From the NCBI GenBank assembly GCA_029582155.1, contig CM055911.1:28804014-28868013 (forward strand): 64,000 bases of DNA, given 5' to 3'. This document shows, in pieces, positions 1-12,237 of this stretch. Every line of letters begins with the position of its first letter. Positions within the stretch are counted from its first letter, which is position 1. Made by a program: the position numbers and the translations under genes. The notes under the pieces are model-generated. The model did not search any database. It saw nothing but the letters and a program-made list of their open reading frames with translations, and was not told where the DNA came from. This stretch comes from Panopea generosa (taxonomy: Eukaryota; Mollusca; Bivalvia; Adapedonta; Hiatellidae).

Positions 1-2683
1 GATAGAATTATTCAGTAAAGACGGTGGTTTTACTCATTGTCGATCTGATAGAATTACTCAGTCAATACGGTGGTTCTACTCATAGTCGATCTGATAGAAT
101 TACCCAGTAAAGACGTAGTTTCTACTCATATTCGATCTGATAGAATTAATCAGTAAAGACGGTGGTTTTACTCATACTTGAACTGAAAGAATTACTCAGT
201 AAAGACGGTCGTTTTACTCATATTAGATCTGATAGAATTACTCAGTAAAGACGATGGTTTTACTTATATTCCATCTGATAGAATTACTCAGTAAAGACGG
301 TGGTTCTACTCATATTCGTTCTGATAGTATTACTCAGTAAAGACGGTGTTTATACTCATATTCGATCTGACAGAATTCCTCAGTAAATACGGTGGTTCTA
401 CTCATATTCGATCTGATATAATTACTCAGTATAGACGGTGGTTCTACTAATATTCGATCTGATAGAATTACTCAGTAAAGACGGTCGTTTTACTCCTACT
501 CGATCTGATAGAATTACACAGTCAGGACGGTGGTTCTACTCGTACTCGATCTGATGAAATTACTGAGTAAGAACGGTGGTTCTACTCATTCTCGATCGGA
601 TAGAATTACTCCTTAAAGACGGTGGTTTTACTCATATCCCATCAGATAAAATTACTGTGTAAGGACGGTGGTTCTACTCATACTCGATCTGTTATAATAA
701 CTCAGTAAAGACGGTGGTTTTACTCATATTCGATCTGATAGAATTACTCAGTAAATACGTTGGTTCTACTCATATTCGATCTGATAAAATTACTCAGTAT
801 AGACGGTGGTTCTACTCATATTTGATCTGATAGAATTAATCAGTAAAGACGGTGGTTTTACTTATATTCGAACTGATAGAATTACTCAGTAAAGACGGTG
901 GTTCTACTCATTTTCGATCTGATAGAATTATTCAGTAATGACGGTGGTTCTACTTATATTCGATCTGATAGAATTACTCAGTAAAGACTGTGGTTTTACT
1001 TATATTCGATCTGCTAAATTAAATGAGTAAGGACGGTGGTTCTACTCATATTCCAACTTATAGAATTAGTCAGTAAAGACGGTGATTTTACTCATATTTG
1101 ATCTGATAGAATTACTCAGTAAGGACGGTGGTTCTACTCCTACTCGATCTGATAGAAATACTCAGTAAAGACGGTCATTCTACTCATATTCGATCTGATA
1201 GCATTACTAGGTAAGGACGGTGGTACTACTCATATTCGATATGATAGAATTACTCAGTAAAGACGGTAGTTTTACTAATACTCGATCTGATCGAATTACA
1301 CTTTCAGGACGGTGGTTCTACTCCTACTCGATCTGATGAAATTACTGAGTAAGGACGGTGGTTCTACTCATACTCGATCTGATAAAATAACTGAGTAAGG
1401 ACGGTGGTTTTACTCATACTCGATCTGATGAAATTACTGAGTAAGGACGGTGGTTCTACTCATACTCGATCTGATAAAATTACTCAGTCAGTACGGTGGT
1501 TCTAGTCATACTCGATCTGATAGAATTACTCAGTAAAGACTGTGGTTTTACTCATAATCGATCTGATAGAATTACTCAGTAAAGGACAGTGGTTCTACTC
1601 ATACTCGATCTGATGAAATTACTGAGTAAGGACGGTGGTTTTACTTATACTCGATCTGATAAAATTACTCAGTCAGTACGGTGGTTCTACTCATACTCGA
1701 TCTGATAGAATTACTCAGTAAAGACTGTGGTTTTACTCATACTCCATTAGATATACTTACTCAGTCAGGACGGTGGTTCTACTCTTACTCGATCTGATAT
1801 AATTATCAGTAAAGGCGGTGGTTTTACTTATACTCGATCTGATAAAATAACTCAGTCAGTACGGTGGTTCTACTCATATTCTATCTGATTGAATTACTCA
1901 GTAAAGACGGTGGTTTTACTCATATTCGATCTGATAGAATTATTCAGTAAGGACTGTGGTTATACTTTTATTCGATATGATAGAATTACTCTGTAAGGGT
2001 GGTGTTTCTGCTTTTATTCGATATGATAGAGTTACTCAGGAAGGACGGTGGTTTTACTCATATTCGATCTGATAGAATTACTCAGCAAGGACGGTGGTTT
2101 TAATCATACTCGATCTGATAGAATTACTCAGTTAAGACGGTTGTTCTACTCATACTCGATCTGATAGAATTAATCTGTCAGGACAGTGGTTTTACTCATA
2201 TTCGTTCTAATAGAATTACTTAGTTAATACGGTAGTTTTACTCATACTCGATCTGATAGAATTACTCAGTCAGGACGGTGGTTCTACTCATATTCGATCT
2301 GATGAAATTACTGAGTGAGGACGGTGGTTTTACTCATACTCTATCTGATAGAATTACTCAGCAAGGACGGTGGTTTTACTCATATTTGATCTGATAGAAT
2401 TACTCAGCAACGACGGTGGTTTAACTCTGATTCGATCTGATAGAATTACTGAGTAAGGACGGTGGTTCTACTCATACTCCATCTGTTATAATAACTCAGT
2501 TAGGACGGTGGTTCTACTCATACTCCATCTGTTATAATAACTCAGTTAGGACGGTGGTTCTACTCATATTCGATATGATATAAGTACTCAGTAAAGACGG
2601 TGGTTTTACTCATATTCTATCTTATAGAATTACTCAGTAAGGACTGTGGTTTTACTCATTTTTGATCTGATAGAATTACTCAG
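1..2683 (+). repeat. 46-bp tandem satellite, variant A (left array)
   Basis: About 58 degenerate copies of a 46-bp monomer run from the window edge, so the array is truncated on the left. Each copy carries the recognisable blocks GATCTGATAGAATTACTCAG and GACGGTGGTT followed by TACTCATA. The period was checked by counting between successive GATAGAATTA blocks (1 and 47). Copies differ by scattered substitutions and a few 1-bp indels. 46 is not a multiple of three and stops occur in all frames, so the array is not coding. It ends abruptly at 2683, inside a monomer, where a transposon-like unit begins. Confidence 0.97.
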
Positions 2684-2727
2684 AACACAACAGTGAATTT
2701 CTCGAAAAACTCTTTTTTCCAAAAACT
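2684..2727 (+). repeat. Left terminal inverted repeat of the 9.6-kb element
   Basis: About 44 bp beginning AACACAACAGTGAATTTCTC and ending in CCAAAAACT. It matches the reverse complement of 12238-12281 except for a 2-bp AC gap, a C/T change and T-run length. Confidence 0.85.
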
Positions 2728-2728
2728 G

Positions 2729-2814
2729 TCTTCAAACTGGGATACTTTGTCAATAAAAATAACTGAAGAATAAACTTCAGTTATTTTTATTGACAAAGTA
2801 TCCCAGTTTGAAGA
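2729..2814. repeat. Perfect 40-bp-arm hairpin in the left subterminal region
   Basis: Arms 2729-2768 and 2775-2814 are exact reverse complements, separated by a 6-base AATAAA loop. The arm begins TCTTCAAACTGGG and ends AACTGAAG. It sits immediately inside the left terminal inverted repeat. Confidence 0.95.
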
Positions 2815-3229
2815 GTATGACTGTGCGATCGTAAAAAGGTAACCAAAAGCGTTATCAATTGCCGATTTATGTCACAATTATAATCTAAAGACCCCCAAAA
2901 TGAATGCTTTTTCACTGGAAAGTCGTTTTGTCCAAGTTGGAGAGATAAATTTCCAATAGGAATTTCTAATTTCCAAATTGGAATCAGAAATCTATTTTTA
3001 GAATTGGCCAATGGGAACCGAGGTTTTCAATACTGATATCGGTGTAATTTAATTGGAAAGTGCCGGTGTCACGATATATTCACACGTACTACGGAAAGTT
3101 CACGCTTTATGGGTGAACAATTATGCTTTTTTCATCTGGTGTTATTTTAAGTTATGTATTGATATTTAAAGGATTTGTTTCATTATGTCTAAACTTTAAA
3201 TTGCTCAAGGTCAGAAGAAATAGTTTGTC
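2815..3229. other. Left subterminal region with TCCAATTGGA-like motifs
   Basis: No gene seen. Between about 2930 and 3055 there are several half or whole copies of the palindrome TCCAATTGGA (for example TTTCCAATAGGAA, TTTCCAAATTGGAA, TTAATTGGAAA). The same motif is dense near the other end of the 9.6-kb element (11945-12110), so it may be a subterminal transposase-binding motif. Confidence 0.5.
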
Positions 3230-3710
3230 CAATAAAATGTTTAAAATCACATTTAATATCGAACAATATTGACCAAATGTGCGGTTTTATACTCAATGCG
3301 TTCTTTTTGAAACCTTAATTCTCGAAAGATACTCAAGAAAGAAACAAGAAAAACTGACAAAACTCATTTGATATAATACATTTTCAATCGGTCATATAGC
3401 ACAGTTACCAATAAATTAAGTTTTAATCGAAAAGAAATCATCCATAATTTACTCATTTCCGAACAATGTATTTTTTTCGGCATCAAATGGTTCTCTTCAA
3501 AACATTAATTCACGAAAGATATAGAAAATACCAATATGAATTCTTCACAATAACCAATTGGTATACTATATTTTCAATCGCCGATACCTTTAAAAGTGAT
3601 CTTTATCAGCTTAAATTGATAAAATAAAATTACTGTTCCTCAAAAATATATCCATTTCCGAAAATCAACATTTCTCATTGTTACTACGCGCGTACCGTTC
3701 AGAAAGATCT
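3230..3710. repeat. Degenerate ~190-bp tandem repeat (2-3 copies)
   Basis: The block AATTC(T/A)CGAAAGATA occurs near 3318 and 3507, followed in both cases by TTTTCAATCG and a CCGAT/GTCAT stretch. A third partial copy follows near 3640-3710 (TTCCG, CGTTCAGAAAGAT). Copies are strongly diverged. Confidence 0.55.
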
Positions 3711-4557
3711 GGACCCTAAATAAACGATGTTAATTATTTTATTTTATGACCTTTAAGAACGCAAGTTTTATATATCATTCAACAACAAAAATATAAAAAT
3801 ATTTTTCATTGTGTTTTCAGAGTAATATAAGAGATTAGATCCAGGTATTTGTTTCACAATATTTTGCCTCGCTTTCGAAAAATCTAGTCGTTAATTTGAC
3901 AACATACAAATCATTATGTTTTTAATAGATATACTAATTTTCTATAAAAAATGAACAATGGGGAATTTGAAACTATTTATAAAATAAAGATTAACAGGCT
4001 GCAGAAATATACGAGTGCTTTTGATCAGTAATTTATGTTTAATTTGACATGTTCAATGTTTGATGTCATATTTACATATATAAACTTTTCAGAAATTCAC
4101 ATCTTTACTAATTTAAAGTTTTAAAATTAAGTGCAGTGTAAGAAAATCATATGTCAACTAAAATATTGTGTATATATAAATAAGAAAATCTAATGCTGTG
4201 TAATTTAAAATCTAGCGTTGAGTAAAGATGTGTATGGAGTGAGAAAATCAAGTGTCGCGTATAAAAATAAAGTGTCAAACAAGAAAATTGAATGTTCTGT
4301 AAGGATGTTGAGTATATACAGATTAAAAAGTCTAGTGCACAGTAAGAAAAATATACAGTCAAGTAAGGATTAAGTGAGAAAATCTAGCGTCCCATATGAA
4401 ATTATAGTGTCAAAGAAGGAATTTGAATGTTGTGTTATGATGTTGATTAAATATAGATTATAAAATCTAGTGCCCAGGAAGAAAAATCTATAGTAAAGTA
4501 ACGATGTTGTGTATCGAGTGAGAAAAACTAGTGTTGTGTATAAAAATATAATGTTAA

Positions 4558-6176
4558 AGACCCAACATCCGATCAGACTATCGGATGTAAATTAGTTGCT
4601 CTGCAGGGCGTGTTTTATCAACTGGGAGTGTATAATATGGTCTAACAATAGAACAGTGATAATAGCAGACAGCAAAATGTTTGTAAAACAATGCTGAAGG
4701 TTTACATTGTAACTGATACAGGAATGTTGACTCTGGGGTCAATATCACATCCCACTTTAGCATTAGGGACTACAGGGTCTTTAATTAATCATTATCAGGT
4801 AATTACTGTTTTATCAACACTATTAAGTGATGTGATAATGTTGTTGATTGATATCAAAGTAATTATGTGTATGAACATATGTGCCTAATAATTTTAAACC
4901 ACAATTCAAGCATTATAATCAGTCTAACAGATATGCCCAAAATCCCTATATTCAAGTTGGTATAGCCCATTATGAATCATTAAGTACGATTTGGAGGGAA
5001 ATTAAAATACATAGATATGTTACATGTTATGTGCTGATATTTTTGTCACTTTTAGTGACGGAAATAAGAACTTACAATTATATTCATACTTGGATATTAT
5101 ATTAATACTGGGATGTTATTGATAAAAAAAGTAATTATCAACACTTTGTTGAATATATTAGGAATTAGACTTGAACTAATGTTGATGTGATTAAAAATTG
5201 CAAAAGGTGTTTTGATCAACACATTACCTAGAGTAATAGAGACTGTGCTAATAATAAACTTTAATTAATGTTGGTGTTTTATCATGCATGTGTATTAATT
5301 GTAAATTATTAATTGTGGTGATTATGAACAATGCTAAGGCCGCGCCTATCAAAAACAAAACAAAAAGTGAAAAAAATCATTAACAAATTTGGTTCCTGTT
5401 ATAACAATGTAATACACGGAGGAAGATAAAACACTTCAACTTCATTTAAGCAGAAATCATGATGAATAAATCAGTTGTAATTAAGAATTTACTGATAATT
5501 AATTAAGAAAAAGACCATAAATGTTTTTTGATTGGGTAATTTTAAGTCACTTTCAAAAACTTTCATTAGACAAAAACCGTTTATATATATATATATATAT
5601 ATATTCATGATATTCCTGGTGAAAGCCCTATCTTTAGTTTTAATCTAAAACTATCATTTCTGTTTTATGTGATATAATACACATGTAAAATGATTCATTC
5701 ATGTGGCACCATAATTTTTTTTAATGAAGAATAGGAACAATTAGGAACTGTTGGTGATTAAAAAAAGGATAATAGAAGGAATCTTTTAAAAGTTTGGTAA
5801 GTCTTGCATGATTTGTAGTTTGTATTTAACTACTATATCTTGAATACAGCCATGTGAGCTACAGCATGCCAGTTTGTTTACAAACATTGGTCACATGACA
5901 AATATTGACCCGTTTGCTCCTCCCACAAAATTCAAATTTCTCTTTAACTGATTGTCTGTTGAAAGCAATAAGTAATAAATTATTGCAGATTTTATTCTGA
6001 AATTTTCAGGAACTGTGAGTAATATTAAGACTATGTTACATGACAAATTTCAAATTTTTTAATCCATGAACTTATTTTAGATTTGAAAATTACTCTCCCA
6101 GATCTGAATGTGTTTTGAAAAATAAGGGAAAACACTCCCACCGCCATTACCTCCCTTTTATACCCAGGTTGGGTCT
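4558..6176. mobile_element. 1.6-kb TTAA-flanked (piggyBac-like) non-autonomous element
   Basis: The ends are AGACCCAAC and GTTGGGTCT, exact inverted repeats, each flanked by TTAA (4554-4557 and 6177-6180). The flanks rejoin as ATGTTAAATAAG, which fits the surrounding 144-bp repeat (ATAGTGTCAAATAAG in sister copies) and so gives an inferred empty site. TTAA target duplication is typical of piggyBac transposons. The terminal repeat is short, and no transposase was recognised; the interior has only short frames and TTGATTA-rich text. Confidence 0.7.
5578..5603. repeat. (TA)n microsatellite
   Basis: An uninterrupted run of about 12 TA dinucleotides inside the TTAA-flanked element. Confidence 0.95.
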
Positions 6177-6180
6177 TTAA

Positions 6181-6850
6181 ATAAGAAATTTGAAAGTAGT
6201 ATAGTGATGTTGAGTTAATATAGATTAGAATATCTAATGCCCAGTAAAAAAAATCTATAGTCAAATAAGGATGTTGTGTATTGATAGAGAAAATGTGTCA
6301 CGAATAAAAATATAGTATCAAACAAAAAATGTGAATGTTGTGTAAGATTGTTGAGTAAATATAGATTAGAAAATCTAGTGCCCAGTAAAAAAAAGTCTAT
6401 AGTCAAATAAGGATGATGTGTATCGATTGAGAAAATGTTGTGTTGCGAATAAAAATATAGTGTCAAATAAGAAATTTGAATGTTGTGTAAGAATGTTGAG
6501 TAAATATAGATTAGAAAATCTAGTGCCCAGTAAGAAAAATATATAGTCAAGCAAGAATGTTGTGTATGGAGTGGGAAAATCTAGTGTCGCGTATAAAATT
6601 ATAGTGTCAAATAAAGAATTTTAATGTTGGGTAAGGATGTTGAGTATATATAGATTAGAAAATTTAGTGGTCAGCAAGAAAAAATATATAGTCGAGTTAG
6701 GATGTTGTGTATCGAAAGAAAAAATGTGGTGTTGCGTATGAAATATAGTGTCAAATAAGGAATTTTAATGTTGTGTAAGGATGTTGAGTATATATAGATT
6801 AGAAATTCTAGTACCCAGTAAGAATATTGAATATCCAAAATCTTTATTTG
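6181..6850 (+). repeat. 144-bp tandem repeat in the foldback centre
   Basis: The block TTGAGTAAATATAGATTAGA recurs (as GAGTTAAT/GAGTAAAT/GAGTATAT) at 6212, 6353, 6498, 6642 and 6786, giving spacings of 141-145 bp. Each copy holds CCAGTAA, TCTATAGTCAA and GTGTCAAATAA blocks. About three more diverged copies lie at 4170-4553 and inverted ones at 6850-7230. Confidence 0.85.
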
Positions 6851-7689
6851 AAACTTTATTTTCATACGCAACACTAAATTTTCTTAATTTGATACACAAA
6901 ATCCTTACATGATTATAGACTTTTCTTACTGGTTACTAGAATTTCTAATCTATATATACTCACCATCCTTACCCAACATTCTTTATTTGACACTATATTT
7001 TCATACGCGACACTAGATTTTCTCAATCGATACACAACATCCTAATTTTACTATATATTTTTCTTACTGTGCACTAGACTTTTTAATCTGTATATACTCA
7101 ACATCCTTACAGAACTTTAAATTTTCTTGTTTGACACTATATTTTCATAAGCGACACTTGATTTTCTCACTCCATACATATCTTTACTCAACGCTAGATT
7201 TTAAATACTCGGCACACGATTTTCTTATTTATATACACAATAATTTAGTTGACATATGATTTTCGTACACCACACTTAAATGTTAAAACTTAAAATTAGT
7301 AAAGTTGTGAATTTCTAAAAAGTGTATACATGTATATGTAAATATGACATCACACCTTGAAGGTTTCAAATTAAACATAAATTACTCATCAAAAGCACTC
7401 GTAAATTTCTGCAGCATCGTAAATTTCTTTATTTTAAAAATATTTTCAATTTCCCCATTGTTCATTTTTTATAGAAAATTAATATATCTGTAAAAAAACA
7501 TAATGATTTGTATGTTGTCAAATTATCAACTAGATTTTTCGAAAGCGAGGCAAATTATTGTGAAACAAATACTTGGATTTAATTTCTTATATTTCTCCGA
7601 AAACACACTGAAAAACATTGTTATATGTTTGTTGTTGAATGATATATTAAACTTGCATTCTTAAAGGTCATAAAATAAACATCACGGAA

Positions 7690-7775
7690 ACTGTTGCTGG
7701 GCGGGGATTCGAACTCACGACCCCTGGATTGATAGCCAGATGCGTAACAGATTGAACTAATTAGGCCCCGCTTGT
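7690..7775 (-). mobile_element. tRNA-like SINE head (family 1), truncated
   Basis: Read on the minus strand the segment has a tRNA A-box-like part (TTAGTTCAATCTGTTACGC) and a B box (GTGAGTTCGAATCCCC). It resembles the tRNA-derived heads at 26195-26280 and 28135-28208. The long SINE body of those copies is missing. It abuts the outer edge of the foldback right arm. Confidence 0.65.
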
Positions 7776-8230
7776 ACTGATAAATTTAACAAAAAAAAAC
7801 AACAACACAAAATAACAACAAAGAAAAAACATTGTTGTACAGATACATATAACAATGTTCTTTTATTAAGCTTCTATTGATATTACTTCTATATTAAAAA
7901 GATTTTATCTCTCTTGTTCTTTTTACACTTTTTTAAAAATAACTCGTATAATTTATATATATTGATCGTTTCCTTTAAATTAAGACTGGCGGTCTTTGTT
8001 GTTCTTATGACCCCACCCGTAGAGATTACTTGGTCATTTGGTAACATTGTTATTACAATAACGCACTGTCACTGATAAGCTCACGCTGCGGGACGCCATA
8101 GTGTCCGAAGTTTTTAATACATGCAATTCCGGCATGGACTCGTTATTTACATTTGTGCCATTTCTTTCTGAAAAGAGAGATATTTATAATATTTTGGGGC
8201 AACCAAAGTAAATATACTTTACAACTAATA
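7776..8230. other. Unique AT-rich spacer
   Basis: Nothing coding seen. It holds an A-rich stretch (7790-7830) and leads into the trinucleotide array. Confidence 0.6.
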
Positions 8231-8258
8231 CCACAACTACCACTATTACTATTTCTAT

Positions 8259-8302
<44 letters not shown>

Positions 8303-8420
8303 TTACTACTACTACTACTGATGATGCTGTTAATACTACTACTACTTATGTTGCTGCTGTTAATACTACTACTACTACTACTACTACTTTTAATGCTGCT
8401 GCTGCTACTGTTACTACTAC

Positions 8421-8454
<34 letters not shown>

Positions 8455-8745
8455 GTTGCTGTTACTACTACTACTACTACTGCTGCTGCTGCTTCTGCTG
8501 TCACTACTTCTACTAATACTACTACTACTACTGTTGCTGCTGCTGCTACTGTTAATACTACTTCTAGTACTACTACTACTGCTGCTGCTGTTAATACTAC
8601 TACTACTCGTACTACTTCTACTACTGCTGCTGCTGCTGCTTTTGTAAATACAACTTCTACTACTACTATTACTACTACTTCTGCTGCTGCTGTGAATACT
8701 ACTACTACTACTACTACTACTATTACTACTACTTCTACTACTACA

Positions 8746-8781
<36 letters not shown>

Positions 8782-8838
8782 GCTGGTGCCGTTAATACTA
8801 CTACTACTACTATTACTACTTCTACTACTACTACTACA

Positions 8839-8877
<39 letters not shown>

Positions 8878-8989
8878 GTTGCTGCTGCTGCTGTTAGTAC
8901 AACTACAATAGCTACTTCTATTATTGCTGCTCATGATACTACTGCTACAACAACGATTACTGCTGCTACTGCTGCTGCTGCTGTTAATA

Positions 8990-9028
<39 letters not shown>

Positions 9029-9984
9029 TAACCAATACTTCTACTTCAAGTACTATTGTTGCTGCTACTGCTGTTTATATTACTACTACTGTTTCTACTA
9101 CTACTACTATTACTGTTACTGCTGCTGCTGTTACTACAACTATTATAACTACTTCTACTATTGCTGCTGCTAATACTACTACTACAACTTCTACTGCTGC
9201 TGCTGCTGCTGATACTACTATTACTACTACTGCTTCTGCTGCTGTTACCACTACTTCTACTTCTGGTACTATTGCTGCTGCTACTGCTGTTAATAATACT
9301 ACTACAATTACTACTATTACTAAGACTACTACTACTACTACTCCTACTGCTGCTGCTTCTGCTGCTGTTTATACTACTACTACTACTAGAACAACTACTG
9401 CTGCTGCTGCTGTTTATACTACAACTACTACTACTACTACTACTACTGCTGCTGTTTTTACTGTTGTAAATATTACTACTATACTACTACTATCGATGCT
9501 GCTGCTTTTGCTGTTGTAAATATTGCTACCATACTACTACTACTGCTGCTGGTGCTGCTGTTAATACTACTACTACTGCTGCCGCTGCTGCTGGTGTTGT
9601 TAATACTACTACTACTGCTGATGATACTGCTTCTGCTACTCTTTCTACAAATACTACTACTACCACTTCTGCTGCTGCTGTTAATACTGCTATTACTACT
9701 TCTTGTACTACTACTGCTACTATTACTACTGCTGCTGCTTGTGCTTCTGTTGATACTACTACTACTACTACTACTGTTACTGCTGCAGTTAATACTACTA
9801 CTACTACTTCTGCTGCTGCTGCTACTGCTACTACTACTACTGCTGCTGTAAATGTTACCACTATTACTACTACTTCTACTGTTGCTGCTGCTGTTACTTC
9901 TACTACTACTCCTACTACTACTACTACTTCTAAAACTATTGCTACTACTACTACTACTACTACTTCTACTACTACTACTACTAT

Positions 9985-10046
<62 letters not shown>

Positions 10047-10068
10047 ATACTAATACTACTACTACTAT

Positions 10069-10106
<38 letters not shown>

Positions 10107-10315
10107 TACTACTATTATTACTACTACTTTTTATACTGCTGCTATTTCTACTACTACTACTACATCTTCTACTACTACTACTAATACTCTTATACTACTA
10201 CTACAACAACAACTACTACTACTACTACTACTACTATTATTATGACTACTACAACTGCAACAAATACTGCTGCTGCTACTACTTCTACTTCTACTACTAC
10301 TACTACTATTACTAT

Positions 10316-10363
<48 letters not shown>

Positions 10364-10970
10364 TACAACAACTACTACTACTATTACTACTACTACTTCT
10401 AATACTGATTCCGCTACTATTGCTGCTGCTGTTGATACTACTACTTCTTTTATTACCACTACTACTGCTGCTACTAGTACAATTACTACTACTGCTGCTG
10501 TTGCTGCTGATGTTATTACTGCTACTTCTACTGCTGCTGCTGCTGCTTCTGCTGTTTATACTCATTTAATACTACTGCTTCTGCTGCTGTTAATACTACT
10601 ACTTCTACTGCTGCTGCTGCTGCTACTGCTGCTGTTAATACTACTACTACTATTACTACTACTACTACTACAACTACAACTACTACTACTACTACTACTA
10701 ATACTACTAATACTACTATTACTACTACTACTACTACTACTGCTACACCTTCTGCTGCTACTGTTAATACTACTACTACTTCTACTACTTCTACTACTAC
10801 TACTTCTACTACTACTACTAATTCTACTGCTGCTTCTGCTGCTGCTGCTGCTGTTACTACAACTACTACTACTGCTGCTGCTGCTGTTAATACTATTAGT
10901 ACTACTACTAATAATAATACTCCTTCTATTGCTGCTGCTGCTGCTGTTAATACTTCAACTTATACTACTG

Positions 10971-11003
<33 letters not shown>

Positions 11004-11655
11004 TTAATACTACTACTACGACTACTACCAGTACTGCTGCTGCTGCTGCTGTTAATACTACTTCTACTTCTACTACTGTTACTACTTCAATTGCTGCTGC
11101 TGCTGTTGCTGCTGTTAATACTACCACTACTGCTGCTGCTGTTGTTGCTGCTGTTAATACTACTACTACTATTTCTTCTACTTCTAGTACTACTGCTTCT
11201 GCTGCTGCTGCTGTTAATACTATTACTACTTCTTCTACTACCACTACCACAGCCACTACCACTACCACAACCACTACCACTACCACTGCTATTATAACTT
11301 CAACCACCACCACCACCATCGCCACCACTACTACAACTACCATCACCACCGTCACTACTACTACAACTACTACTACCATCGCAACCGTCACCACTACTAC
11401 TACTACTACTACTATTACTACTCGTATTACCACCAACACTACTACTACTACCACCATCGCTACTACTTCTACTACTATAACAACTACCGACACCACCACT
11501 GCTACTACGACTACTACAACTACTTCTACTATTACAACTACTGCTACTACTATCATTATTACTACTGCTATTACTACTACTTCTGCTACTACTACTACGA
11601 CTACTGCTACTGCTGCTACTACTGGTGTTACTGTTGCTATTGTTATTTCTGCCAC
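8231..11655. repeat. 3.4-kb compound trinucleotide array (ACT/GCT)
   Basis: The interval is almost wholly built of ACT (TAC/CTA) and GCT (TGC/CTG) triplets, with recurring junctions of the form GCTGCTGTTAATACTACT. Near 11240-11520 it shifts to ACC/ACCATC triplets. Because the period is three, it leaves long open frames on both strands that read as poly-Leu, poly-Ser, poly-Thr or poly-Val; these are artefacts of the repeat. A and GC content alternate in blocks, suggesting a higher-order unit of ACT block, GCT block and GTTAAT link. Confidence 0.97.
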
Positions 11656-11920
11656 TGTGTACACTACACGCACGCACAAATATAAATGCTTCTTTTGTGT
11701 TTGTTACTGTCAATACTACTTCTAGTTTTAATGCACTTGTATGCACGCACATGCATTCACGCGCATGCTGCATATAGAATCGTTCAAACGCACGTACGCT
11801 TCACTCACACTGACGGACACACAAACGCACTTACACAAGCACCAAAGCTGCACTCACATACAAGCACATGCCCACATTCACTCACACACATACACATGCT
11901 CCTACTCTATTCGTACACAA
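11656..11920 (+). repeat. Degenerate CA-rich repeat
   Basis: CACA, CACGCAC and CATGCAC words dominate (for example ACTCACACTGACGGACACAC). This looks like a decayed CA microsatellite following the trinucleotide array. The short frames here are low-complexity. Confidence 0.7.
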
Positions 11921-11929
11921 AATAATTGA

Positions 11930-11991
11930 TCTATAAATAGAATCGTCCAATTGGATTGTTTACATTCCAATCGGACGATTCTATCTATAGA
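11930..11991. repeat. 26-bp-arm hairpin in the right subterminal region
   Basis: Arms 11930-11955 and 11966-11991 are reverse complements with two mismatches, and share ATAGAATCGTCC / GGACGATTCTAT. The loop is about 10 bases. It mirrors the hairpin near the left end of the same element. Confidence 0.85.
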
Positions 11992-12237
11992 ATCTATCAA
12001 TAGAATCTTCCAATTGGACCCTTTATATTCCCATTGGAAACTTTGATACTTGTGTTTCCAATTGTAATTGACCGCTATAAAACCATTATTTCCCGTTGGA
12101 AACTATTGCTCATTTGAATTTTAATTCCATTTATCTCAGTATTTTACGAGCTGTAATTTTGAATTTAACTGAAAGATAGTTATAATTGTCCAAGAGTATT
12201 AAGTTTATAACATTAATGTTCATTATGAAAAAAAAGT
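11992..12237. other. Right subterminal region of the 9.6-kb element
   Basis: Carries repeated TCCAATTGGA-type motifs (TTCCAATTGGACCC, CCCATTGGAAAC, TTTCCAATTG, CCCGTTGGAAACT). The part 12048-12170 is similar, in the same orientation, to 52468-52600, including CAGTATTTTACG, so this end belongs to a dispersed family. Confidence 0.6.

Larger units (their letters stand above)
3726..7683. mobile_element. 4-kb foldback element with ~830-bp inverted arms
   Basis: The left arm, about 3726-4553, is matched in reverse complement by about 6850-7683. Paired landmarks include GGTCATAAAATAA at the outer edge, CGAAAGCGAGGCAAA, TTCCCCATTGTTCATTTTTTAT, CTGCAG with a nearby ACGAGTGCTTTTGATC, and the CTCAACGCTAGATTTTAAA block. 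The centre holds 144-bp direct repeats (6181-6850) and a later TTAA insertion (4558-6176). No long reading frame was found. It is either an independent foldback transposon nested in the 9.6-kb unit or an internal palindrome of that unit. Confidence 0.75.

Noticed and set aside
8143-11773. Many long open frames (up to 351 codons) of poly-Ser, poly-Leu, poly-Thr and poly-Val
   Set aside because: They are translations of the triplet array in all frames and both strands; no non-repeat domain is attached.
11656-11929. His/Thr-rich 60-80-codon frames
   Set aside because: CA-rich low-complexity sequence.
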